This document shows, piece by piece, positions 1 to 9,554 of a stretch of DNA of 24,455 nt (the stretch's first letter is position 1; the number at the start of each line of letters is the position of its first letter). The position numbers and the translations under genes were made by a program. The notes beneath the pieces are model-generated. The model had not been told where the DNA came from, did not search any database, and saw only the letters and a list, made by a program, of their open reading frames with translations. Where the stretch lies: contig JBBDRX010000089.1 in assembly GCA_040905245.1 (NCBI GenBank), positions 1-24,455 on the forward strand, given 5' to 3'. This stretch comes from JBBDRX01 sp040905245. GTDB lineage: Bacteria > Bacteroidota > Rhodothermia > Balneolales > Balneolaceae.

Positions 1-1
1 G

Positions 2-2158
2 GGTACTGGCCTGATCCGATGGACAAGGGAGCCCTACAAGGAGCCGGTTATGTTTGTGATGGCTCTCAGTCAGATGTTTCTAACCTCCATGCTGCTCGGA
101 TGGGACCTGTTTGGAGTTCAGTTGGGAGCCTCTCCATTCCGGACACTGGCACAGGAGATGCCGAATGCTCCGTTTCTGCTTTCGAACCCTGACTTTGTAC
201 CGGCCGACGGAACCGGATTGAATGATCTGCTTCAGAGTCCCTGGATGGCCATTCATCCGCCGATTATTTTTACCGGTTTTGCGATGATGACGGTGCCGTT
301 CGCTTTCGCCATCGCCTCCCTCTGGAAAGAGCGCTATCACGAATGGGTCCGTCCGGCCCTGCCCTGGACCCTGGGAGCCAACCTCTCTCTGCTTACAGCC
401 ATTTTTCTGGGTGGATACTGGGCGTATGAGACGCTCTCTTTTGGCGGATACTGGGCCTGGGATCCGGTCGAGAACGCCTCTCTGGTCCCATGGCTGATCG
501 GGACGGCCGGGATCCATATGATGATTATTCAGCGACGCAGCTCCCGGGCCCATAAGGGGGCCATTTTTTTCGCCATTCTGGCCTATATCGGCATTGTTTA
601 TCAAACATTTTTGACCCGGTCGGGCGTACTGGCCGACCAGTCCGTGCACAGTTTTGTGGATCTGGGCCTCTACAACCAGCTGCTTGCCTTCATGGTCGTG
701 ATTCTTTTTCTGGGAATCGGCTTCTATTTGTGGCGGTACAAGGAGATCCCCTCCCCGGAAAAGGAGTCGGCAATCCTGAGCGGTGAGTTTATGACCTTTA
801 CCGGCGGGATGCTTCTGTTCACCCTGGGAATGGTGATTATTCTGGGAACCAGTTCACCTATTATCGGCAGATTGTTTGTGGAGAACCCGACACCGCCGGA
901 AATCGAATTTTACAATAACTGGAGCCTGCCGCTGGCACTCTTGATCGCGATTCTGACTGTAATCGGACAATATCTGTTCTGGAAGAAGTACGACTGGGAG
1001 TCTCTGGCTGGTGCACTGGTGACACCGCTTCTGCTCACCTCGGTTGCCACTATTCTGTCAATCGTTCTGGGGGATGTTCGTGACCTGCTATGGATGGTCT
1101 ATCTGTTCGCAGCCTGGTTTGCCGTCATGGGCAATGGAGCCATGATACTGAGCCTGATCCGGAAGAACCCAGGAGTAATCGGAGGAGCCCTTTCCCATAT
1201 CGGGTTTGCTGCTCTTTTGATCGGGATACTGGCTTCTTCCATATACAGTGAAGTCCTGCTGGATGAGCGCATGCAGGGGTACAATGAGCGGGTAGAGGCT
1301 GGAGAGGTGATGGACGAACAGGGGTTCCCGGTACAGGAGAAAGCAGAGACATTTCAGCTGGAGCTGAACCAACCGAAACTGATTGCCGACCGCTATATGG
1401 CCACCTATCAGGGCTACGAAATCACCGAGGATCCCCGTCCCGGCCAGCAGCAGTACCGCATTCTGTTTGAGCCTGTGGACGGTGGCCGTTCCTTTACGAT
1501 GAAACCGGACGTCTATCCGATGCAGACGACGTCTACCCGGGATCGGATTGAGTGGGCTGTCGAGCCGGACGTCCGGTCCGGGCTGACGAAGGATATCTAC
1601 CTCTATGTTGCCGGAAGTGCCTATGTGGACGAAGTGAACCAGCGGGTACTCCGGGCCGGTGGCGGTTCTAACGGAGAGGGAGAGGTAGAAGAACCCGATT
1701 CACAGACCATCGAATTTTTCCGGGGCCAGTCGGTCGAGGCGGGCCCGTGGTCTTTTACGTTCCGGGACTTTCGGCCCGCGTCAGAGGATGCCCTGCCGGA
1801 AAACACGCTGATCGGGGTTCGCTCCCTGGTGGATGTACTTCACCGGCCAAGCGGTGAGCAGTACGAAGTGGAACCACTGTTTGCTGTCTATTCGGAGGAG
1901 GGAGAGAGCTTTATCTATGCACCAGCGCTGGAGATTGAACGGTTTGGCCTGAGTGTTCGCTTTACGAGAGTCCTGCCTGAAGAGGATCGAATTGAACTGA
2001 CTTTTGACGGACTGGCCGAGGATTACGAAGAGGACTGGGTGGTCATTGTGGCCGAGAGAAAACCGTTTGTTTCCGTAGTGTGGCTTGGCACTTTTTTACT
2101 AATGGGCGGATTCTCGATCTCTATTTTCCGACACTGGGCACGTGAAAAACAGTCCTGA
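2..2158 (+). CDS. ccmF: Cytochrome c-type biogenesis protein CcmF (haem lyase subunit), 5' end outside window
   Basis: CcmF is the polytopic core of the System I haem lyase; it attaches haem from holo-CcmE to CXXCH apocytochromes on the outer face of the membrane. The frame is open to the left edge, so the ATG at 50 is probably internal and the first few hundred residues are missing. Seen: the tryptophan-rich haem-handling (WWD) signature GGYWAWDPVENAS near 443-481; His codons matching the family's conserved histidines in IHPP (254), SVHSF (647) and LSHIG (1196); many hydrophobic segments; a large soluble domain at about 1265-2060; and a final membrane helix near 2065-2120, as in E. coli CcmF. 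truA starts two bases after the stop, implying cotranscription. The CcdA and TlpA genes near 13.4-14.7 kb serve the same pathway. The identification is firm; only the start is unknown. Confidence 0.95.
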   Translation, partial: GTGLIRWTREPYKEPVMFVMALSQMFLTSMLLGWDLFGVQLGASPFRTLAQEMPNAPFLLSNPDFVPADGTGLNDLLQSPWMAIHPPIIFTGFAMMTVPFAFAIASLWKERYHEWVRPALPWTLGANLSLLTAIFLGGYWAYETLSFGGYWAWDPVENASLVPWLIGTAGIHMMIIQRRSSRAHKGAIFFAILAYIGIVYQTFLTRSGVLADQSVHSFVDLGLYNQLLAFMVVILFLGIGFYLWRYKEIPSPEKESAILSGEFMTFTGGMLLFTLGMVIILGTSSPIIGRLFVENPTPPEIEFYNNWSLPLALLIAILTVIGQYLFWKKYDWESLAGALVTPLLLTSVATILSIVLGDVRDLLWMVYLFAAWFAVMGNGAMILSLIRKNPGVIGGALSHIGFAALLIGILASSIYSEVLLDERMQGYNERVEAGEVMDEQGFPVQEKAETFQLELNQPKLIADRYMATYQGYEITEDPRPGQQQYRILFEPVDGGRSFTMKPDVYPMQTTSTRDRIEWAVEPDVRSGLTKDIYLYVAGSAYVDEVNQRVLRAGGGSNGEGEVEEPDSQTIEFFRGQSVEAGPWSFTFRDFRPASEDALPENTLIGVRSLVDVLHRPSGEQYEVEPLFAVYSEEGESFIYAPALEIERFGLSVRFTRVLPEEDRIELTFDGLAEDYEEDWVVIVAERKPFVSVVWLGTFLLMGGFSISIFRHWAREKQS

Positions 2159-2160
2159 TT

Positions 2161-2898
2161 ATGAAACAGCGCTGGAAGTTAACGCTGGAGTATGACGGTT
2201 CCAGTTATCTGGGCTGGCAAAAACAGCCGGAAGGCCGAACCGTCCAGCAGGTACTCGAGCAGGCGCTGTCGAGTCTGTGTGATGAAGAGATTGTTGTGTA
2301 CGGCCAGGGTCGAACCGATCGGGGAGTGCACGCCAGGGGACAGGTCGCCCATGCAGATCTCCCCGTCCGTTTTTCCGGAGACCGTCTGAGGGATGCCATG
2401 CGCGGGTTGTTGCCGGAAGATCTTGCACTGATTAGGGCCGAACCGGTTCGCAAGGAGTTTCACGCACGTTTTGATGCCTCGTCCCGCTGCTATTCGTACC
2501 GTCTGATTGGGCGTCGTACACCGCTCTGCCGGCGCTATTGCTGGGAATACACGAGGCGGTTCAACCCGGAGGTACTTCATGAGTGTGCCTCTGTCTTGAA
2601 AGGTGAACACAATTTTCGCAGTTTTTGCCGGGTGGAACCGGGTTCGGACGCCAATACGGTGTGTACTGTCCTTGAGTCGTACTGGAAGCGGGATGGGGAG
2701 TTTCAGATCTATCATATTCGGGGGAACCGGTTTCTGCGTCACATGGTTCGAAGGCTTGTGGGAAGTATGGTTCTGGTTGGAACAGGCCGCCTGGACAGGA
2801 GCGATTTTGACGCTCTTCTCGGTGGGAAGGAGCCCAACGGCAGCAAAGGGTTCTCCGCTCCGGCCCGGGGCCTGTTTCTGGATGCGGTATCCTATTAG
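2161..2898 (+). CDS. truA: tRNA pseudouridine synthase A (positions 38-40)
   Basis: TruA converts uridines 38, 39 and 40 of the tRNA anticodon arm to pseudouridine in the cytoplasm. The 245-aa product has the family length and full architecture. Near the N-terminus, LTLEYDGSSYLGWQKQP matches the start of the fold. GQGRTDRGVHARGQ carries the catalytic aspartate at residue 53, the equivalent of E. coli Asp60. FHARFDAS and the C-terminal FLRHMVRRLVGSMVLVG strand-helix follow. The ATG is two bases after the ccmF stop, so translation is probably coupled; no clear Shine-Dalgarno sequence of its own is visible. Nothing is truncated or missing. The link to ccmF is positional, with no known functional connection. 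Confidence 0.97.
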   Translation: MKQRWKLTLEYDGSSYLGWQKQPEGRTVQQVLEQALSSLCDEEIVVYGQGRTDRGVHARGQVAHADLPVRFSGDRLRDAMRGLLPEDLALIRAEPVRKEFHARFDASSRCYSYRLIGRRTPLCRRYCWEYTRRFNPEVLHECASVLKGEHNFRSFCRVEPGSDANTVCTVLESYWKRDGEFQIYHIRGNRFLRHMVRRLVGSMVLVGTGRLDRSDFDALLGGKEPNGSKGFSAPARGLFLDAVSY

Positions 2899-2934
2899 CT
2901 GAGAGAGTTCAAACGGGGAATTGAAACGGTTTCG

Positions 2935-3093
2935 ATGATGGGAAAACGAGAGTGTCCGGGTTGTGCGGTGGTTTCAGAAGATACGAACGAAGTATGTCCG
3001 ATTTGTGGGTACGAATTTCCCTCTCAGCCTAAGTCGAGAGTTGTGATTGCCTGGTTGATGATCCTCCTGCTGCTCTTGTGGCTTTTGCTGTAG
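2935..3093 (+). CDS. Zinc-ribbon membrane-anchored microprotein (52 codons)
   Basis: This short reading frame begins 36 bases after truA, with tandem ATG codons at 2935 and 2938. The N-terminal half has two knuckles, CPGC (residues 7-10) and CPIC (residues 21-24), the spacing of a small zinc ribbon. The C-terminal half is an uninterrupted hydrophobic stretch (IAWLMILLLLLWLLL) running to the stop, so the product should be a tail-anchored membrane protein with a cytoplasmic zinc-ribbon head. A GGGGA run lies about 16 bases upstream of the first ATG, rather far for a ribosome site. Two intact CxxC pairs plus a membrane anchor in 52 codons are unlikely by chance. The function is unknown; zinc ribbons of this type often bind nucleic acid or partner proteins. 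It probably shares the ccmF-truA transcript. Confidence 0.7.
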   Translation: MMGKRECPGCAVVSEDTNEVCPICGYEFPSQPKSRVVIAWLMILLLLLWLLL

Positions 3094-3147
3094 CCTTCGT
3101 TACCTGCCTTTCGTCGGCTGTACTCTGAATAGAGTTTAGCCGGATTC

Positions 3148-3175
3148 TGTACTCGCGAGAGAGTACACAGTTTTT
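3148..3175 (+). terminator. Probable intrinsic terminator after ccmF-truA-zinc ribbon
   Basis: A perfect 7-bp stem, TGTACTC (3148-3154) with GAGTACA (3161-3167), closes a 6-base loop. Three bases later comes a run of five T. A weaker 5-bp hairpin (ACTCT/AGAGT, 3122-3135) lies just upstream. The position, about 55 bases after the last stop codon of the operon and well ahead of gltB, fits termination. The stem is short, so confidence is moderate. Confidence 0.5.
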
Positions 3176-3389
3176 AAAAAGTTTCTTATATTATATGGCT
3201 TGTCAGTTTATAGGTACTGATAGAGCATGCAAGGACTTTTTTTGTTGATAGCACGCCTGTGTAAAATGGATCCTGGCGCAGCCAGTTGAGCGCAATATTG
3301 AATTTGTCGTTGGAAAAAGTCCCTCTGCTCGTCCGGGTGATGGCCGGACGACTCAAGTCGAACGTAATGTTAAGTTAAAACAGACGAGT
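3176..3389 (+). promoter_or_regulatory. gltB upstream region: candidate promoter and structured leader
   Basis: No gene lies here. An AT-rich patch at 3180-3196 contains TATATTATAT, a plausible -10 region, though no convincing -35 element is seen. If transcription starts near 3200, the leader is about 190 bases. It has a 9-bp complementary pair, GGACTTTTT (3233-3241) with AAAAAGTCC (3314-3322), extendable by two G-U pairs and enclosing about 70 bases. Next is a 7-bp hairpin, CGTCCGG (3330-3336) with CCGGACG (3344-3350), ending about 40 bases before the gltB start. An inner CTGGC-GCA-GCCAG hairpin is also possible. I do not recognise it as a known riboswitch; the cyanobacterial glutamine (glnA) motif core is not visible. 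Confidence 0.4.
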
Positions 3390-6300
3390 ATGGCAGGAAT
3401 GAGTATCCCCAATCAACAAGGTCTATATAGTCCGAATCACGAACATGATGCCTGTGGAATTGGTTTTGTCGTCAATTTCAAAGGAAAGCGGTCCAACGAG
3501 ATTGTTCGGCAGGCATTGACGGTATTGGCCAATCTGGAGCATCGGGGAGCAACCGGCAGTGAAGCAAATAGCGGTGATGGGGCCGGAATTCTGATGCAGA
3601 TTCCGCATAAGTTTCTGAAAGACTCCTGTGAAGGGTTGGGGTTTGACCTGCCGGAGCCTGGAAAGTACGGTGTGGGGATGATCTTCTTTCCCGGCGATCG
3701 GGAAGATCGCAAGCCGTGTGAGAAAATTGTAGAGCGTATTATTGAAGAAGAGGGGCTGGAGGTGCTTGGCTGGAGAAAGGTGCCGACCGACAACTCCAGG
3801 CTGGGCCATACCGCACGCTCTTCCGAACCATCTGTTCGTCAGGTGTTTGTCCGTCGTTCCCCGGAGCTGAAATCGGATCTGGATTTTGAGAGAAAGCTCT
3901 ATGTGATTCGTCAGCGCGCGACCCGGGAGATCGAAGAGGCGGAACTGGATATTCGTGAAAAGGATTTTTTCTATGTATCCAGTTTTTCCAGCCGCACGAT
4001 TGTTTACAAGGGAATGTTGACAACCAAACAGGTGGACGCGTTCTATCCCGATCTGAAGCATCCGCTGATGGAGTCGGCTCTGGCCCTGGTCCATTCGCGA
4101 TTCAGTACCAATACCTTTCCGAGCTGGAAACTGGCGCATCCCTACCGATATGTGATCCACAACGGTGAGATCAATACAGTACGTGGGAATCAGAACTGGA
4201 TGAAGGCCCGTGAGGCCCAGATCGCCTCTGAACTTTTCGGTGACGATCTTGACAAGATCCATCCTGTGATTCAGGAAGGGGGAAGCGACTCGGCAATTTT
4301 TGACAACACCCTGGAGTTTTTAGCACTTGGCGGACGGTCGCTGCCACACGTGATGATGATGATGATTCCCGAGCCATGGGAAAATCACGACGATATGGAT
4401 CCGGCCAAGCGCGCTTTCTATCGTTATCACAGTTGCCTGATGGAACCATGGGACGGGCCGGCCTCTGTCGCCTTTACTGATGGGAAAATCGTTGGTGCGA
4501 CCCTCGACAGGAACGGGTTGCGGCCGTCTCGCTACTATGTAACCCGGGACGATGTGGTGATTCTGGCATCAGAGGTGGGAGTCCTGGATATCCCTGCCGA
4601 AAATATTGTCAAGAAAGAGCGACTGCAGCCTGGCCGCATGCTCATGATTGATACTGAAGAGGGCCGCATTATCAGCGATGAAGAAATCAAGAGTCAGATT
4701 GTCAATGAACATCCGTATCAGCAGTGGCTTGACGACTATCTGGTCGATTTTGATCGGGAAACGGAAGATCTGGACTACCAGGAACCTGACCTGGACCATT
4801 CGGCGATCATCCATCGGCAGAAGGTCTTTGGCTACACCTATGAAGACCTCCGGGTGAATGTGGGCCCGATGGCCGAGAATATGCTTCAACCGGTTGGAGC
4901 TATGGGGAACGACGCTCCACTTGCCGTTCTGTCAAATGAGCCTCAGCTGCTTTACAATTATTTCAAGCAACTCTTTGCCCAGGTTACCAATCCTCCGATC
5001 GATCCGATTCGTGAAGAGCTGATTACCTCTACCGAGGTGACGCTTGGCTCTCAGGAGAATATCCTGAATCCGGGCCCGGAGAGTTGCCGACAGCTTGAAC
5101 TTGGGACTCCGATCCTGACTAACGAGCAGATGGCCTGGTTGTATGATCTGAAACTGGATGGCTTCAAGCAGACGACCCTGCCGATTCTCTTCGAGGCGGG
5201 AAGTGGCGGAACAGGGCTGAAGAAAGCGCTGGATCAGCTTTTTGCACAAGCGGACCAGGCGATCGAGAATGGAAGCAACATTCTGATTCTGTCCGATCGG
5301 GAGTTCTCCTCAAAGAAGACTCCGATTCCGGCATTGTTAGCTGTAGCGGGGTTGCATCACCATCTGATTCGAACCGGCAAGCGAACCCAGGTGGGGATTG
5401 TACTCGAGTCCGGCGAACCCCGCGAGACGCATCATTTCTGTACATTGATTGGATACGGAGTGGATGCGGTGAATCCGTACATGGCCTATGAAAGTCTGTA
5501 TGATTTGATTCAGGAAGGATTGTTGGAAGGAATTACCTACGAACGAGCTGTGAAAGGATATAACAAGGCAGTAGTCAAGGGAATCGTGAAGGTTATGGCC
5601 AAGATGGGAATTTCGACCATCAAGTCGTACCGGGGCGCCCAGATCTTTGAGGCACTTGGTATTGCCAAAGAGGTTATTGACGAATATTTCATCTGGACCG
5701 ACTCGCGTATCGGCGGGGTGGATCTGGATCTGATCGCCAAAGAGGCTGAACTACGCCATAAGAAGGCATATCCCACGATTCGAACCAATGGCCAGGTACT
5801 GGATGAAGGCGGCCAGTACAAGTGGAGAAAGAACAGCGAATATCACATGTACAACCCGGAGACGGTTCATCTGCTCCAGTTTGCGAGCAAGACCGGGGAT
5901 TATCAGTTGTACAAGGACTATGCAGACCGTCTGGACAAGCAACTGGATCCACCCCCCACACTTCGGCATCTGCTGGCCCTGAACTACGAGAAGGAGTCCA
6001 TTCCCGTCGAAGAGGTGGAGTCTGTAGAATCGATCTGCCGCCGGTTCAAGACCGGTGCCATGTCGTACGGATCGATCAGCGAGGAGGTACACGAAGCTCT
6101 TGCGATTGCGATGAACCGGATTGGAGGGAAAAGCAATACGGGCGAAGGTGGAGAAGACGTACACCGCTATACACCGGACCCGAATGGCGACTCTCGGAAC
6201 AGTGCGACCAAGCAGGTTGCTTCCGGACGGTTCGGGGTTACCAGTCTCTACCTGACACAGGGAGAAGAGATTCAGATCAAGATGGCCCAGGGTGCCAAAC

Positions 6301-7994
6301 CGGGGGAAGGAGGGGAACTGCCCTCCCGAAAGGTCTATCCATGGATTGCAAAAGTAAGGCTGTCTACTCCGGGGGTGGGGCTAATTTCACCCCCTCCGCA
6401 TCACGATATCTATTCCATTGAGGACCTTGCGCAGCTGATTCACGATCTGAAGAATGCCAATAACAAGGCACGTATCAATGTGAAACTGGTTTCGGAAGTG
6501 GGCATCGGAACCGTCGCCGCAGGGGTAGCCAAAGGCCATGCCGATGTGATCCTGATTAGTGGGCATGACGGTGGGACCGGAGCTTCTCCGCAGACAAGCA
6601 TCAAGCATGCCGGGCTGCCGTGGGAGCTGGGCCTGAGCGAGACACACCAGACTCTGGTGATGAACGATCTCAGAAGCCGGGTGACACTGGAGACGGATGG
6701 CCAGATCAAGACTGGCCGGGATATTGCGGTTGCCGCACTTCTCGGTGCGGAGGAGTTCGGCTTCGGAACCAGCGCACTGATTACCCTTGGCTGTATTATG
6801 ATGCGGGTCTGCCATCTGGATACTTGTCCGGTTGGTATCGCCACACAGAATCCCGAGCTGCGGCACAAATACGAAGGAGATCCTTCCTACATAGTCAACT
6901 TTATGAAATTTGTTGCCCAGGATCTTCGGGAGCATATGGCCCGGCTTGGATTCCGAACCGTAGATGAGATGATTGGCCGTACGGACAAGCTCTATCAGCG
7001 GGAGACAGACCACTGGAAAGCGAAACACCTGGATTTGTCTCCGATACTACACCGGCCGGACGTAGGTCCGGATATCGGTACGCGCTGCCTGATCAAACAG
7101 GACCACGGGCTGGAAAATTCACTGGATATCCAGACGCTGATGGATATTTGTGAACCTGCCCTGGAGAGAAAAGAGCCGGTTCAGGCCAAGCTCCCTATTC
7201 AAAATATCAACAGGGTTGTCGGAACCATTGTCGGAAGCGAAATTACCCGCCGGTACGGAGGAGAGGGACTTCCGGAAGATACGATTCGGCTCCGCTTTAA
7301 TGGGTCTGCCGGCCAGAGTTTCGGTGCGTTTCTGCCCAGGGGGATGACTCTTGAACTGGAGGGAGACGCCAACGACTACTTTGGGAAAGGACTTTCCGGA
7401 GGAAAGTTGATCCTCTATCCGGATCGTGGATCCAAGTTTAAACCCGAAGAGAATATTATTGTCGGGAATGTCTCATTCTACGGAGCAACCAGTGGAGAAG
7501 CTTATGTCCGGGGGATGACCGGAGAACGATTTTGTGTCCGAAACAGTGGTGTCCACGCAGTAGCCGAAGCTGTCGGAGATCACGCGTGCGAATATATGAC
7601 CGGCGGCCGGGTTGTGGTTCTCGGCCCTACCGGGCGGAATTTTGCGGCCGGTATGTCGGGAGGAATCGCTTATGTCCTGGATATGGATGGCTCATTTCAC
7701 GAGCGATGTAATCAGGAGATGGTATACCTGGAGTCACTGGAGTCCGAAGAGGATATTCGACAGGTGCGGACGATGATTCGTAAACATGGTGATGCGACGG
7801 ATAGTAATTTGGCCTGGAAGGTTCTGGCAAGCTGGGATGAACTTCAGTCCAGATTCGTCAAAGTGATGCCGAAGGATTACAAGCGAATGCTCGAACTGAT
7901 TAGCGAGTTTGAAGAGCAGGGCCTGGAAGAGTATGACGCCGCGCTGAAAGCATTTGAGCGTAGTCGTGAAGAAAAACTGGCTACTGCAGAATAA
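3390..7994 (+). CDS. gltB: Glutamate synthase large (alpha) subunit
   Basis: GltB makes glutamate from glutamine and 2-oxoglutarate, with ammonia channelled between its two active sites. The 1534-aa product matches bacterial GltB (about 1500 aa). Seen: the class II glutamine amidotransferase domain, whose N-terminal nucleophile is Cys22 in HEHDACGIGF, implying removal of a 21-residue propeptide; the central domain; the FMN synthase domain at roughly residues 860-1240, with SGHDGGTGASP; the 3Fe-4S cysteines C1135, C1141 and C1146 in CIMMRVCHLDTCPVG; and the C-terminal GXGXG beta-helix. The start at 3390 lacks a strong Shine-Dalgarno sequence; a second ATG (3399) is possible, and either leaves the Cys processing site intact. 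gltD follows after 35 bases, so the two form one operon. Presence of a beta subunit implies the NADPH-dependent type. Confidence 0.98.
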   Translation: MAGMSIPNQQGLYSPNHEHDACGIGFVVNFKGKRSNEIVRQALTVLANLEHRGATGSEANSGDGAGILMQIPHKFLKDSCEGLGFDLPEPGKYGVGMIFFPGDREDRKPCEKIVERIIEEEGLEVLGWRKVPTDNSRLGHTARSSEPSVRQVFVRRSPELKSDLDFERKLYVIRQRATREIEEAELDIREKDFFYVSSFSSRTIVYKGMLTTKQVDAFYPDLKHPLMESALALVHSRFSTNTFPSWKLAHPYRYVIHNGEINTVRGNQNWMKAREAQIASELFGDDLDKIHPVIQEGGSDSAIFDNTLEFLALGGRSLPHVMMMMIPEPWENHDDMDPAKRAFYRYHSCLMEPWDGPASVAFTDGKIVGATLDRNGLRPSRYYVTRDDVVILASEVGVLDIPAENIVKKERLQPGRMLMIDTEEGRIISDEEIKSQIVNEHPYQQWLDDYLVDFDRETEDLDYQEPDLDHSAIIHRQKVFGYTYEDLRVNVGPMAENMLQPVGAMGNDAPLAVLSNEPQLLYNYFKQLFAQVTNPPIDPIREELITSTEVTLGSQENILNPGPESCRQLELGTPILTNEQMAWLYDLKLDGFKQTTLPILFEAGSGGTGLKKALDQLFAQADQAIENGSNILILSDREFSSKKTPIPALLAVAGLHHHLIRTGKRTQVGIVLESGEPRETHHFCTLIGYGVDAVNPYMAYESLYDLIQEGLLEGITYERAVKGYNKAVVKGIVKVMAKMGISTIKSYRGAQIFEALGIAKEVIDEYFIWTDSRIGGVDLDLIAKEAELRHKKAYPTIRTNGQVLDEGGQYKWRKNSEYHMYNPETVHLLQFASKTGDYQLYKDYADRLDKQLDPPPTLRHLLALNYEKESIPVEEVESVESICRRFKTGAMSYGSISEEVHEALAIAMNRIGGKSNTGEGGEDVHRYTPDPNGDSRNSATKQVASGRFGVTSLYLTQGEEIQIKMAQGAKPGEGGELPSRKVYPWIAKVRLSTPGVGLISPPPHHDIYSIEDLAQLIHDLKNANNKARINVKLVSEVGIGTVAAGVAKGHADVILISGHDGGTGASPQTSIKHAGLPWELGLSETHQTLVMNDLRSRVTLETDGQIKTGRDIAVAALLGAEEFGFGTSALITLGCIMMRVCHLDTCPVGIATQNPELRHKYEGDPSYIVNFMKFVAQDLREHMARLGFRTVDEMIGRTDKLYQRETDHWKAKHLDLSPILHRPDVGPDIGTRCLIKQDHGLENSLDIQTLMDICEPALERKEPVQAKLPIQNINRVVGTIVGSEITRRYGGEGLPEDTIRLRFNGSAGQSFGAFLPRGMTLELEGDANDYFGKGLSGGKLILYPDRGSKFKPEENIIVGNVSFYGATSGEAYVRGMTGERFCVRNSGVHAVAEAVGDHACEYMTGGRVVVLGPTGRNFAAGMSGGIAYVLDMDGSFHERCNQEMVYLESLESEEDIRQVRTMIRKHGDATDSNLAWKVLASWDELQSRFVKVMPKDYKRMLELISEFEEQGLEEYDAALKAFERSREEKLATAE

Positions 7995-8029
7995 CGAACA
8001 TCATAATTTTTTAGAAAAAGACGATCGTT

Positions 8030-9514
8030 ATGGGGAAACCGACCGGATTTATGGAGTACGACCGTAAGTCGACTCCATACAGAGACCCGAACAAACGGGT
8101 TCAGGACTGGAACGAAATGACACAAAAACTGACTGAGGAGGAGCTGCATGAGCAGGGTGCCCGATGTATGGACTGCGGGATTCCTTTTTGCCAGACCGGA
8201 ACCGAACTCGGTGGCAAGTCACTCGGCTGCCCGGTCTATAACCTGATTCCGGAGTGGAACGACCTGGTCTACCGGGGCAAGTGGAAGAAGGCGCTCCATC
8301 GGCTTCACAAGACCAACAATTTTCCGGAATTTACCGGCCGGGTCTGCCCGGCACCGTGTGAAGGTTCCTGTGTGCTGGGGATCATTGAACCGCCGGTTGC
8401 GATCAAGAGTATCGAACAGGCCATCATCGACCGTGGATTTGAGGAGGGTTGGGTGGTACCCGAACCTCCTGAAAAGCGGACCGGAAAGAACGTTGCTGTA
8501 GTAGGATCCGGCCCGGCCGGCCTGGCTGCTGCTGCCCAGCTGAACAAGGCGGGACACAGTATAACGGTCTATGAGAGGGCAGACCGTATTGGAGGGTTGC
8601 TGACCTATGGGATTCCGAATATGAAGCTGGACAAGAAGATTGTCGAACGTCGGGTTAACCTGCTTCGGGAAGAGGGAGTTGAATTTGTGACCAACACAGA
8701 GATTGGCAAAGATATCCCGGCTCAGGATCTTCGAAAGAAGTATGATGCCATGATTCTGGCCGGTGGCGCCACCCGGCCACGTGATCTGCCGATTGACGGC
8801 CGTGACTTGAAGGGAATTCACTTCGCTATGGATTTTCTGCATGCGGATACCAAAAGTCTTCTGGACTCGAACCATGAGGATGGTAATTATATCTCTGCAG
8901 AAGGGAAGGATGTCATCGTGATCGGTGGCGGAGATACGGGAACGGACTGCGTAAGTACCTCTATGCGGCATGGATGCGAGAGTCTGACCCAGTTCGAAAT
9001 TATGCCGAAACCGCCGGATGCACGAGCGGATGAAAACCCATGGCCACAGTGGCCCAATATCTATCGGGTAGACTACGGACAAGAGGAAGCCCAAGAACGG
9101 TTTGGAGACGATCCTCGCCGCTATCAGGTGATGACCAAGAAGTTTGTTGGTGATTCCGAGGGCCGTGTCAAAGAGCTTCACACGGTCGAAATTGAATGGA
9201 AGAAAGGGGAAAGTGGCCGTATGGCACCCGTCGAAATTGAAGGGACGGAAAAGGTCTGGAAGGCCGATCTTGTTCTGCTGGCGATGGGTTTTCTGGGCCC
9301 TGAAAATCCTGTACTGGAACAGCTCCAGGTCGAACGTGATGAACGCAGTAACGCAAAAGCCGAACACGGCTCTTACGATACGAATGTTGAAGGTGTTTTT
9401 GCAGCAGGTGACATGCGTCGGGGACAAAGCCTGATTGTGTGGGCGATCAATGAAGGACGGGGAGCCGCTCGTGAGTGTGATCGCTGGTTGATGGGAAGTA
9501 CAGAGCTTCCATGA
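8030..9514 (+). CDS. gltD: Glutamate synthase small (beta) subunit, NADPH-dependent
   Basis: GltD oxidises NADPH at its FAD and passes electrons through iron-sulfur clusters to the FMN of GltB. The 494-aa protein has the N-terminal cysteine-rich domain: C46, C49, C54, C67 and then C106, C110, C114 in VCPAPCEGSC, which bind two 4Fe-4S clusters. The FAD dinucleotide fold is at about 154-184 (VAVVGSGPAGLAAAAQ). The NADPH fold is at about 294-310 (VIVIGGGDTGTDC). The C-terminal FAD signature is near GVFAAGDMRRGQSLIVWAI. The start is the first ATG after gltB, with no visible Shine-Dalgarno sequence. Length and motifs are complete. It is cotranscribed with gltB. The tRNA-Asn promoter begins about 40 bases after the stop; no separate gltBD terminator is obvious. 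Confidence 0.97.
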   Translation: MGKPTGFMEYDRKSTPYRDPNKRVQDWNEMTQKLTEEELHEQGARCMDCGIPFCQTGTELGGKSLGCPVYNLIPEWNDLVYRGKWKKALHRLHKTNNFPEFTGRVCPAPCEGSCVLGIIEPPVAIKSIEQAIIDRGFEEGWVVPEPPEKRTGKNVAVVGSGPAGLAAAAQLNKAGHSITVYERADRIGGLLTYGIPNMKLDKKIVERRVNLLREEGVEFVTNTEIGKDIPAQDLRKKYDAMILAGGATRPRDLPIDGRDLKGIHFAMDFLHADTKSLLDSNHEDGNYISAEGKDVIVIGGGDTGTDCVSTSMRHGCESLTQFEIMPKPPDARADENPWPQWPNIYRVDYGQEEAQERFGDDPRRYQVMTKKFVGDSEGRVKELHTVEIEWKKGESGRMAPVEIEGTEKVWKADLVLLAMGFLGPENPVLEQLQVERDERSNAKAEHGSYDTNVEGVFAAGDMRRGQSLIVWAINEGRGAARECDRWLMGSTELP

Positions 9515-9554
9515 CCTCGCAGGAAAAGAAATACAATAAATTCCCTCTTTTGGC

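Noticed and set aside
3423..4262. 279-codon minus-strand frame opposite gltB
   Set aside because: It is antisense to the conserved glutaminase domain of GltB, with no motif or ribosome site.
8219..9427. 402-codon minus-strand frame opposite gltD
   Set aside because: It is fully antisense to a clearly conserved gltD and has no recognisable domain; long antisense frames are common opposite such genes.
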